A stretch of DNA of 64,000 nucleotides from Roseiterribacter gracilis (GTDB lineage: Bacteria > Pseudomonadota > Alphaproteobacteria > BOG-932 > Roseiterribacteraceae), in contig BOPV01000001.1 in NCBI GenBank assembly GCA_018332375.1, positions 1,426,001-1,490,000 on the forward strand, written 5' to 3'. The notes beneath the pieces were generated by a model. That model saw nothing but the letters and a program-made list of their open reading frames with translations. It made no database searches and was not told the DNA's origin. A program made the translations under genes and the position numbers. Positions within the stretch are counted from its first letter, which is position 1. Every line of letters starts with the position of its first letter. Shown here one piece after another: positions 8,790 through 16,423 of this stretch.

Positions 8790-9335
8790 TTACGCAGCGG
8801 GCTTGAGGACCTCTTGGCCCTTCTGCCAGTTGCAGGGGCACAGCTCGTCCGTCTGCAGCGCGTCGAGAACGCGGATCACTTCCTGCGGATTGCGGCCGAC
8901 CGAGAGGTCGTTGACCGACGCGAAACGGATGATGCCATCCGGATCGACGATGAAGGTCGCGCGCAACGGCACGCCTTCTTCCTGATGCAGAATGCCCAGC
9001 GCGTTCGACAGTTCGCGCTTCACGTCGGCCAGCATCGGGAACGGCAGGTTCTTCAAATCTTCGTGATGCACGCGCCATGCGTGATGCACGAATTCGGAAT
9101 CGGTCGACGCGCCGAGAAGCTGCGCATCACGATCGGCGAATTCGCTGTTGAGCTTGCCGAAGGCGGCAATCTCGGTCGGGCAGACGAAGGTGAAATCCTT
9201 CGGCCAGAAAAACACGACCAGCCACTTGCCCTTGTAGGTGTCGTTCGAGATCACCGGGAAATCGACCTTCGGATGGTCGAGGGTCGTGGCGGCTTTGAGT
9301 TTGAACTCGGGAAAACGGTGACCGACGGTCAGCAT
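8790..9335 (-). CDS. ahpC: Peroxiredoxin AhpC
   Basis: A 181-residue 2-Cys peroxiredoxin that reduces hydroperoxides. The peroxidatic Cys is C52 in 'FTFVCPTE'; C166 and C168 in 'ELCPCNW' supply resolving thiols. The C-terminal 'CPC' form is typical of AhpC proteins that work with AhpD rather than AhpF. It is the first gene of ahpC-ahpD, behind a perfect 19-bp palindrome overlapping the likely -10 box. Confidence 0.95.
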   Translation of the reverse strand: MLTVGHRFPEFKLKAATTLDHPKVDFPVISNDTYKGKWLVVFFWPKDFTFVCPTEIAAFGKLNSEFADRDAQLLGASTDSEFVHHAWRVHHEDLKNLPFPMLADVKRELSNALGILHQEEGVPLRATFIVDPDGIIRFASVNDLSVGRNPQEVIRVLDALQTDELCPCNWQKGQEVLKPAA

Positions 9336-9360
9336 GCGGGGCTCCTGAAGGGGTCTGGTT

Positions 9361-9379
9361 GTTTAGAACGGTTCTAAAC
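9361..9379. promoter_or_regulatory. Irr-type iron box (ICE) in the ahpC promoter
   Basis: GTTTAGAACGGTTCTAAAC is a perfect 19-bp palindrome. Its core TTTAGAA-N3-TTCTAAA matches the Irr box known from alphaproteobacteria. On the minus strand it overlaps a plausible -10 (TAGTTT), 16 bases after TTGCCG, so a bound regulator could repress ahpC. Binding by Irr or another Fur-family protein is inferred. Confidence 0.7.
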
Positions 9380-9427
9380 TAGACGCCATTTCTCGGCCGG
9401 CAAGCCCCGCCCGTCAAGACCCTCGCG

Positions 9428-10147
9428 CTAGACGCCCGCGACCGGCACAAGCCGTCGCACCGCATCTGCTGCAACCCGTGCGGCGCGGTCGACAAAGGCG
9501 TGGAAATCCAACTGACTATCCTCGCCCGCGAGGTCGGACATGGCGCGCACGATGAGCCAGCGCACGCCGTACGCGACAGCGATCTGGGCCACCGCCGCCG
9601 ATTCCATATCGATCGCGACACCGCCATGCAGCGCGCGCAGACAGTCCCGGGTCACGGCGCAAGCGAGGTAGGTGTCGCCGGTCAGCACACGTCCGAACCA
9701 GGTCGGCTCGATCCCGACCATCGCCTTGCGCGCCGCTTCAATCATGGCGGGATCGGCGTCGAGTTCGGGCGGCTCGGTCGGCGGAATCGTCGGCAAGGCG
9801 CCGGGACGGTACGGCTCGATCCGCTCGGCGCGCAGCGCACCGTAATCATGCTGCACGACCGAAGTTGCGATCACGACGTCCCCGACGCCCAGCGCCGGAT
9901 CAAGCCCGCCCGCAACGCCCGAGAACACCAACGCACCGCATCCATATTTCTCGCACAACAAGGTCGCGGCCAACGCTGCATTGACCTTGCCGATGCCGCA
10001 TTCGACCAGCGCGACTGGATTGCCGTCCAACGTGCCGATGTCGAAGCGCAAGCCCGCGCTGGTGTCGCTGCGTTCGATCTGCAGGTGATCGCCGAAATGC
10101 ACGCGCTCTTCGGGCATCGCGGCGAGAATACCAACGCGGACTGTCAT
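9428..10147 (-). CDS. mtnN: 5'-methylthioadenosine/S-adenosylhomocysteine nucleosidase
   Basis: A 239-residue purine nucleosidase that cleaves the adenine from MTA and SAH, recycling by-products of SAM chemistry. The N-terminus 'VGILAAMPEE' holds the catalytic acid; 'VFSGVAGGLDP' and 'AIDMESAAVAQIA' contact the ribose and base, and 'RAMSDLAG' carries the late Asp. Its start overlaps the end of the upstream acetyltransferase gene by four bases. Confidence 0.92.
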   Translation of the reverse strand: MTVRVGILAAMPEERVHFGDHLQIERSDTSAGLRFDIGTLDGNPVALVECGIGKVNAALAATLLCEKYGCGALVFSGVAGGLDPALGVGDVVIATSVVQHDYGALRAERIEPYRPGALPTIPPTEPPELDADPAMIEAARKAMVGIEPTWFGRVLTGDTYLACAVTRDCLRALHGGVAIDMESAAVAQIAVAYGVRWLIVRAMSDLAGEDSQLDFHAFVDRAARVAADAVRRLVPVAGV

Positions 10148-10668
10148 GGCAGTGTGCTCGCTCCGTCGCCCAAAGCGCGTTGCAGGAAAACGATGCCGGC
10201 CCAGCGGCCGAATTTGAATCCGATATTCTGAAAGCCGCCGACCTGATCGAAGCCGCAGCTTTTATGCAGCTCGATCGACGCGTGATTGTCGGTGCCGCCG
10301 ACCACGGCGACCATCTGCCGAAAGCCGGCGGCGGTGCAGTCGTCGATCAGTCGGCGCAACAAGACGCGGCCGACGCCGCGCCTATGCCAATCGGGATGGA
10401 TATAGACCGAGTCTTCGACGGTGAAACGATAGGCCGAGCGCGGCCGGAACGGACCGACATAGGCGAAGCCCGCGATCACATGGTCGATTTCCGCGACCAG
10501 ATACGGAAATTTCTGCGCCACCAGATTGGCGCGGCGCTGTTCCATCTCGTCGAGCTTGGGCGGCTCTTCTTCGAACGTGCCGATACTGTGCTCGACAGCG
10601 TGCGCGTAGATCTTGCACATCGCCTGCGTGTCGGCCTGTGTGGCCGGCCGTAACAACGCTGCGGTCAT
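10144..10668 (-). CDS. GNAT acetyltransferase, phosphinothricin acetyltransferase-like
   Basis: 174 residues. The GNAT acetyl-CoA site is 'YIHPDWHRRGVGRVLLRRLI'. The 'IGTFEEEPP' opening, 'YRFTVEDSVYI' and 'ELHKSCGFDQVGGFQNIGFKFGRW' region (about 130-155) match the PAT/bar group, which N-acetylates glutamate-analogue amines such as methionine sulfoximine. The native substrate is unknown. It overlaps mtnN by four bases and is divergent from the Lhr operon. Confidence 0.88.
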   Translation of the reverse strand: MTAALLRPATQADTQAMCKIYAHAVEHSIGTFEEEPPKLDEMEQRRANLVAQKFPYLVAEIDHVIAGFAYVGPFRPRSAYRFTVEDSVYIHPDWHRRGVGRVLLRRLIDDCTAAGFRQMVAVVGGTDNHASIELHKSCGFDQVGGFQNIGFKFGRWAGIVFLQRALGDGASTLP

Positions 10669-10734
10669 GCGAGGTCTCCTCTCCTGCGGCGAGACGGCCG
10701 CACATTCTTCGCCCTCTACCTATATTCTCTGCCC

Positions 10735-13191
10735 GTGACCACCCTGCCCCCGAACATCGAAGCCTGGTTTGCGCATCGCGGCTGGACCCCGCGCGAGCAT
10801 CAATTGGCGATGGTCCAAGCAGCGGTGGACCAGACGAGCGCGCTGCTGATCGCGCCAACCGGCGCGGGCAAGACCCTGGCCGGCTTTCTGCCCACCCTGG
10901 TCGAGCTGGCGGAACGGCCACGCCAGGGCCTGCACACGCTCTATATCTCGCCGCTCAAAGCGCTGGCGGTCGACATCCACCGCAATCTCGAACGGCCGAT
11001 CGCCGAATTGCGGCTGCCGATCCGCGCCGAGACGCGCACCGGCGACACGCCCGACGTCAAGAAACAGCGCCAGCGCAAATCGCCGCCGCAAATTCTGATG
11101 ACGACGCCCGAAAGCCTGGCGTTGCTGCTCGCCTATCCGGACGCCGAAGACATGTTCCGCCCGCTGCGCACGATCGTGATCGACGAGCTGCATGCGCTGG
11201 CCGGAATCAAGCGCGGCGATCTTCTGTCGCTGGGCTTGGCACGTCTCGCAAGCCTGGCTCCTGCGGCACGGCGCGTCGGCCTGTCGGCAACGGTCGCACA
11301 ACCGAACTTGCTGCGCGGCTATTTGTCGAAGACGGGTGCCGACGCAACCGACGTGCGCCTGATCCGCGGCCGTGCCGGCGCACGCCCCGAAATCAGCGTG
11401 CTGGAAACGCGCGAACGCATGCCGTGGTCGGGCCATATGGCCGTGCATGCGATGCCCGAAGTTTACGAACGGATCAAAGAAACCAACACCACGATCGTGT
11501 TCGTGAACACGCGTGCCCAAGCGGAGCTTTGCTTCCAAGCGCTCTGGCGCGTGAATGAAGACAATCTGCCGATCGGGTTGCATCACGGCTCGCTGGCAAT
11601 CGAGCAGCGTCGCAAGATCGAAGGCGCCATGTCGCGCGGCGAGTTGCGCGCGGTGGTCGCGACGTCGTCGCTCGATCTCGGCATCGATTGGGGCTCGGTC
11701 GATCTGGTGGTGCAGGTCGGCGCCCCCAAAGGCGCGTCGCGGCTGATGCAGCGCATCGGCCGCGCCAATCACCGGCTCGACGAGCCAAGCCGCGCGCTGC
11801 TGGTGCCAGGCAACCGCTTCGAACATCTCGAATGCCGCGCGGCCATTGACGCGATCGATGCAGGCGAGCTGGACGGCGATCCTGTGATCTCGGGCGGGCT
11901 CGACGTGCTGGCGCAGCACGTGCTGGGCACCGCCTGCGCCGGGCCGTTCGATCCGGATGCGCTGTATCGAGAAGTGCTGGGCGCGGCGCCGTATTTCGGC
12001 CTGGCCCGCAAGGATTTCGACGATGTGGTCGACTTCGTTGCCACCGGCGGCTATGCGCTGGGGGCCTACGAACGTTTCAAACGTTTGAAGAAACGCGAGG
12101 ACGGGCATTGGGAGCTTGCGGACAAAAGCTTTGCCCGCGCCTATCGCTTGAATGTCGGAACCATCGTCGAATCCACGATGCTCAAAGTACGCATCAATCG
12201 TGGCCCCGTGGTCGGCGAAGTCGAAGAATATTTCGGCTCGACCTTGGTCCAAGGCGACACGTTCGTGTTTGGCGGCCAGCTGCTGCGCTTTGTCGGTATC
12301 AAAGACATGGTGATGGACGTGGTGCGCGGCGGCCAAGGCGAGCCGAAAGTGCCGGCCTATGCCGGCGGGCGCATGCCGTTGACGACGCTGCTCGCCGATC
12401 GCGTGCGCGGCATTCTGCATGATCCGTCGAAATGGCCCGCGCTACCCGAAGCGGTGCGCGAGTGGCTGGAGCTGCAGCGTTGGCGTTCGACGACGCCCAG
12501 CCCCGATGCGTTGCTGGTCGAAACCTTTCCACGCGGCGACCGCGAATACATGGTCGCCTATTGTTTCGAAGGGCGACAGGCGCACCAGACGCTAGGCATG
12601 CTGATCTCGCGCCGCATGGAGCGCATGGGATTGGGCCCGCTCGGTTTCGTCGCGACCGATTATTCGCTGGCGACCTGGAGTTTGCGCAGCCCGACGACCG
12701 CGCAGCTGGTCGAGCTGTTCGACGAAGATATGCTGGGCGACGATCTCGAAAGCTGGATGGACGAAAGTTCGTATCTGCGCCGTACCTTCCGCAACGTCGC
12801 GGTGATCGCCGGGCTGATCGAACGGCAATTGCCGGGGCAACGCAAAAATACGCGACAAGTCACCTTCTCCAGCGACCTGATCTACGAAGTGCTGCGCAAG
12901 CACGAACCCGACCATGTGCTGTTGCGCGCGACACGCCACGATGCGGCCCGCGGCCTGACCGACATCGAACGCGTCGCTTTGCTGCTGAAACGCGCCCGCC
13001 ACAAGATCGAACATCGCGCGCTGGACCGTGTCTCGCCGCTGGCCGTGCCGGTGCTGCTGGAAATCGGGCGCGAAGCGGTGCATGGCGAAGCACGCGACGC
13101 AATGCTTGAGGAAGCCGAAGCCGACCTCGTACAAGAAGCAACCGCGCTGGTGGCCGAACCGCGCGCACCGAAAAAATCCACGCGACGATGA
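10735..13191 (+). CDS. Ligase-associated DEXH helicase, Lhr-Core
   Basis: An 818-residue SF2 helicase starting at GTG. Walker A is 'APTGAGKT' (40-47), the DEAD-box position reads 'VIDELHAL' (about 147-154), motif III 'LSATVAQ', and motif VI 'QRIGRANHR' (about 339). The length matches the Lhr-Core form, a 3'-5' ssDNA-dependent ATPase, rather than the 1500-residue long form. It overlaps the next gene (PdeM-type phosphoesterase) by four bases. Together with the ligase and Exo at 0.8-4.7 kb it completes the known four-gene nucleic-acid repair set. Confidence 0.95.
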   Translation: MTTLPPNIEAWFAHRGWTPREHQLAMVQAAVDQTSALLIAPTGAGKTLAGFLPTLVELAERPRQGLHTLYISPLKALAVDIHRNLERPIAELRLPIRAETRTGDTPDVKKQRQRKSPPQILMTTPESLALLLAYPDAEDMFRPLRTIVIDELHALAGIKRGDLLSLGLARLASLAPAARRVGLSATVAQPNLLRGYLSKTGADATDVRLIRGRAGARPEISVLETRERMPWSGHMAVHAMPEVYERIKETNTTIVFVNTRAQAELCFQALWRVNEDNLPIGLHHGSLAIEQRRKIEGAMSRGELRAVVATSSLDLGIDWGSVDLVVQVGAPKGASRLMQRIGRANHRLDEPSRALLVPGNRFEHLECRAAIDAIDAGELDGDPVISGGLDVLAQHVLGTACAGPFDPDALYREVLGAAPYFGLARKDFDDVVDFVATGGYALGAYERFKRLKKREDGHWELADKSFARAYRLNVGTIVESTMLKVRINRGPVVGEVEEYFGSTLVQGDTFVFGGQLLRFVGIKDMVMDVVRGGQGEPKVPAYAGGRMPLTTLLADRVRGILHDPSKWPALPEAVREWLELQRWRSTTPSPDALLVETFPRGDREYMVAYCFEGRQAHQTLGMLISRRMERMGLGPLGFVATDYSLATWSLRSPTTAQLVELFDEDMLGDDLESWMDESSYLRRTFRNVAVIAGLIERQLPGQRKNTRQVTFSSDLIYEVLRKHEPDHVLLRATRHDAARGLTDIERVALLLKRARHKIEHRALDRVSPLAVPVLLEIGREAVHGEARDAMLEEAEADLVQEATALVAEPRAPKKSTRR

Positions 13192-13862
13192 ACCAGTACG
13201 AATTTGCGCTCGGGGAAGCCCGCCTCGTCCCCGACCTGAGCGGCGCGCTGTGGTGGCCGGACGAAGCGACCATGATCGTCGCCGACCTGCATCTCGAAAA
13301 AGGATCGAGCTATGCGCAGCGTTCGGCGCAATTCCTGCCGCCCTACGACACGACCGCGACGCTCGACAAACTGGAACGCGCCATCCGGTGTCTGCATCCG
13401 TCGCGCATCATCGCGCTGGGTGACTCGATCCACGACCCGCGCGCGGTCGAACGGATCGATGACGGACAAGCAGCGCGCGTTGCCGCGATCACCGAGACCG
13501 TCGAATGGATCTGGGTCGCGGGCAATCACGATCCGTCGCCGCCAGTTGGCTGGGGCGGTCGCGTCGAGCAGGAAATCACGATCGGCCCGCTGACCTTCCG
13601 CCACGAAGCGCAGATCGGCGCGCTGCGCGAAATCAGCGGCCACTATCATCCCAAGGCGCGCGTGCCGGCGCGCGGCTCGTACGTGCACGGGCGTTGCTTT
13701 GCACACGATCGCAAACGCGCCGTGCTGCCTGCCTTCGGCGCCTATGCCGGTGGCTTGAACGTGCTGGATCCCGCCATCGCAACCTTGTTCGAACCGGATT
13801 TCGCCGTGACCGTGATTGGCAAGCAGCGTCTGTTCCGTTTCGCCGCGGCGCAGCTCGCGTGA
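13188..13862 (+). CDS. pdeM: Ligase-associated metallophosphoesterase endonuclease (PdeM/MPE)
   Basis: A 224-residue calcineurin-like enzyme; characterised relatives are manganese-dependent DNA nucleases. All metal motifs are intact: 'VADLHLEKG', 'LGDSIHD', 'VAGNHD' and 'ISGHYHPKA'. The ATG overlaps the Lhr stop by four bases and its stop overlaps the GTG of the photolyase, indicating tight co-expression. This contrasts with the degenerate phosphoesterase at 23042. Confidence 0.94.
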   Translation: MNQYEFALGEARLVPDLSGALWWPDEATMIVADLHLEKGSSYAQRSAQFLPPYDTTATLDKLERAIRCLHPSRIIALGDSIHDPRAVERIDDGQAARVAAITETVEWIWVAGNHDPSPPVGWGGRVEQEITIGPLTFRHEAQIGALREISGHYHPKARVPARGSYVHGRCFAHDRKRAVLPAFGAYAGGLNVLDPAIATLFEPDFAVTVIGKQRLFRFAAAQLA

Positions 13863-15262
13863 CGTCGCTCGTCTGGTTTCGCCAGGATCTGCGTCTCGAC
13901 GACAATCCGGCCCTGCAAGCAGCCGCCGCGCGCGGCGAAGCGATCGTCGCGCTCTACGTGCATGACGAAGCCAGCGAATGGGCGCCGGGCGGTGCCAGCC
14001 GCTGGTGGTTGCATCACAGCCTGGCGTCGTTGAGCGCCGATCTCGCCAAGAAGAACATTCCGCTGGTGTTGCGACGCGGCCGCGCCGATCGCATCGTGCC
14101 GGCGCTGGTGCGCGACGTCGAAGCCGGCGCCGTGTTCTGGAATCGGTGCTACGAGCCGCACGCAATCGCGCGCGACAAGGCGCTGAAAGCGTCGTTGCAA
14201 GCGGACGGGATCGAGGTCAGCAGCTTCAACGCGTCGTTGCTGCGCGAACCCTGGACGATCGAAACCAAAAGCGGCGGACCATTCAAAGTCTTCACGCCGT
14301 TCTGGCGCGCCTTGTTGAGCCAAGGCGATCCGCCGCCGCCGCGCGCGGCGATTGCAGCCCAGCGCGCAACGATCGACGCGCCGCCCAGCGACGCGCTGGC
14401 GTTGTTGCCGACCAAGCCCGATTGGGCCGGCGGTCTACGCGACGATTGGGAGGTCGGCGAGAAAGCGGCGCAGGATCGGCTCGACGAATTCTGCGAGCAT
14501 CTTCTGCAAGGCTACAGCACCACGCGAAACCTGCCCGCGACCGACGGCACGTCGCGCCTGTCGCCGCATCTGCATTTCGGCGAGATCTCGCCGCGCCGCA
14601 TCTTTCATCGCGCACGCGCCGCTGGCGTCGATGCCGAGACGTTCTTGAAGGAATTGGGCTGGCGCGAATTCTCGTACCACCTGCTGTTTCACTTCCCGAC
14701 CTTGCCGGTCACGCCACTCTATCCGCGTTTCGAGAAATTCCCGTGGCGCACCTCGCAGAGCGATTTGCGCGCCTGGCAGCGCGGCCAGACCGGGTATCCC
14801 TTGGTTGACGCAGGCATGCGGCAACTTTGGCAGACCGGCTGGATGCACAATCGCGTGCGCATGGTCGTGGCGTCGTTCCTGATCAAACATCTCTTGCTTG
14901 ATTGGCGCGACGGCGAACGTTGGTTCTGGGACACGCTGGTCGACGCCGACCTCGCCAGCAACGCAGCCAGCTGGCAATGGGTCGCGGGCTCGGGCGCCGA
15001 TGCGGCGCCCTATGTGCGCGTATTCAATCCGACGCTCCAGGGCGAGAAGTTCGACGCCGACGGCGCCTATGTCCGCCGCTTCGTGCCCGAACTGGCCAAG
15101 CTGCCGGCGAAATGGATCCACGACCCGTCCGCCGCACCCGACGACGTGCTGCAAGCAGCCGGCGTCGTGCTGGGAAAGACCTATCCAACGCCGATCGTTG
15201 CGCATAAGCAGGCACGCAGCCGCGCATTGGCGGCGTTCGAAGCGACCAAGGAGACAGCATGA
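13859..15262 (+). CDS. phrB: Deoxyribodipyrimidine photolyase
   Basis: A 467-residue class I CPD photolyase/cryptochrome that uses light to split pyrimidine dimers. The start is a GTG overlapping the pdeM stop (GTGA), giving 'VTSLVWFRQDLRLDDNPAL', the expected Rossmann N-terminus for the antenna domain. The FAD domain shows 'WREFSYHLL', 'GMRQLWQTGWMHNRVRM' and 'NAASWQWVAGSGADAAPY'. It is physically joined to Lhr and PdeM upstream and overlaps a FAD oxidoreductase downstream. Confidence 0.95.
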   Translation: MTSLVWFRQDLRLDDNPALQAAAARGEAIVALYVHDEASEWAPGGASRWWLHHSLASLSADLAKKNIPLVLRRGRADRIVPALVRDVEAGAVFWNRCYEPHAIARDKALKASLQADGIEVSSFNASLLREPWTIETKSGGPFKVFTPFWRALLSQGDPPPPRAAIAAQRATIDAPPSDALALLPTKPDWAGGLRDDWEVGEKAAQDRLDEFCEHLLQGYSTTRNLPATDGTSRLSPHLHFGEISPRRIFHRARAAGVDAETFLKELGWREFSYHLLFHFPTLPVTPLYPRFEKFPWRTSQSDLRAWQRGQTGYPLVDAGMRQLWQTGWMHNRVRMVVASFLIKHLLLDWRDGERWFWDTLVDADLASNAASWQWVAGSGADAAPYVRVFNPTLQGEKFDADGAYVRRFVPELAKLPAKWIHDPSAAPDDVLQAAGVVLGKTYPTPIVAHKQARSRALAAFEATKETA

Positions 15263-16374
15263 AGCGTGTGGCGATCATCGGCGGAGGACTCGCCGGACTC
15301 GCTGCTGCCGCTGCGCTCGAAGACCGCTTCGACGTGCTGCTCTACGAGACCGCAGCCACGACCGACAGCGAGCCATTGCCGTTGTTGTTCGATCCCGCCG
15401 CCGACCAGGCGACCGCGGCGCTGCTGCGCAAGTTGAACCTGCCGACCGTACCCTTCGTGCCCAGCTTTGGCGTTGCGCGCAGCGACGGGCCGGCGCTGCT
15501 GGTGCGCAAACCCAATCGCATCCAAGGGTCCTGGCGCCCGTCGCGCCGTGTTTTCGCGCAAGCACTGCGCGCCATGGCCGAAGCGCCGCAAGGCGAGCGG
15601 CGCAGCACCGAAGAATGGCTGCGTGTCGCAATCCCCGAACAGGCGGTGCGCGAAACGCTGATCGCGCCGCTGGCAAGTGCAGCGACCGGCCTGGCCGACC
15701 GCCGCTGGCAGAACCTGCCCTTGGCCGAACTGCTGGCTGCGTGGCGCGCGCAAGGTCCAGGTGCCGCGGGTGCATCCTGGTCGCACGTTGCGGGCGGCGC
15801 GCGCGCCGTGCACGCAGCGCTGCTGCGCCATCACGCGCAGCGTCTGCGTCTGTCGACGCGCGCGGTGAAGCTGCAACGATCGCCGATCGGGATCGACGTG
15901 CTCGACTCCGCCAATGGCTTCGAACGGTTCGATGCGGTCGTGCTGGCGCTGGCGCCGGCGACCTCGATGCAGCTTCTGATCGATGCCAGCGTCGAAGAGC
16001 GGCGCGCCTTCGGTGGCTTCACCTTTGCGACGCGGCGGATCGTGCTGCATGACGATGCGCGCTTCGCGCCGGCCGATGGGACCACGATCGGCGTTACACG
16101 CCAGGCTGGCACCGACATGCGCAGCTTGACGCTCGGATCGGGCGACGAGGCGCGCTTTGTCAGTTTCGATGTTCCCGACTTGGCGCTCGACGGAGTCCAT
16201 CTCGACACCACGCAGCCATGGATCGTGCCGGATTCGAACGGGCACGCGGCGCAGGCACGGCTTGATTCACAGCAAGGCCGCAACCGGACCTGGCATGTCG
16301 GCACGCATCTCGGCGACGGCACCGTGCGCGCAACCATCGAGACCGTGACCGCGCTGGCAAATCGTCTGCACTGA
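15259..16374 (+). CDS. NAD(P)/FAD-dependent oxidoreductase, amine-oxidase-like
   Basis: 371 residues. The dinucleotide-binding motif 'VAIIGGGLAGLAAAAALE' is at the N-terminus. The rest resembles the flavin amine oxidase/protoporphyrinogen oxidase fold, but the closing 'GD' motif region is weak. Its ATG overlaps the photolyase stop by four bases. FAD oxidoreductases of this kind often neighbour photolyase genes, but the substrate is unknown. Confidence 0.75.
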   Translation: MKRVAIIGGGLAGLAAAAALEDRFDVLLYETAATTDSEPLPLLFDPAADQATAALLRKLNLPTVPFVPSFGVARSDGPALLVRKPNRIQGSWRPSRRVFAQALRAMAEAPQGERRSTEEWLRVAIPEQAVRETLIAPLASAATGLADRRWQNLPLAELLAAWRAQGPGAAGASWSHVAGGARAVHAALLRHHAQRLRLSTRAVKLQRSPIGIDVLDSANGFERFDAVVLALAPATSMQLLIDASVEERRAFGGFTFATRRIVLHDDARFAPADGTTIGVTRQAGTDMRSLTLGSGDEARFVSFDVPDLALDGVHLDTTQPWIVPDSNGHAAQARLDSQQGRNRTWHVGTHLGDGTVRATIETVTALANRLH

Positions 16375-16423
16375 TCGCGCAGCAGCCACGCAACGGCGCG
16401 CACTGCGTTGACGGGCGCGCGCC

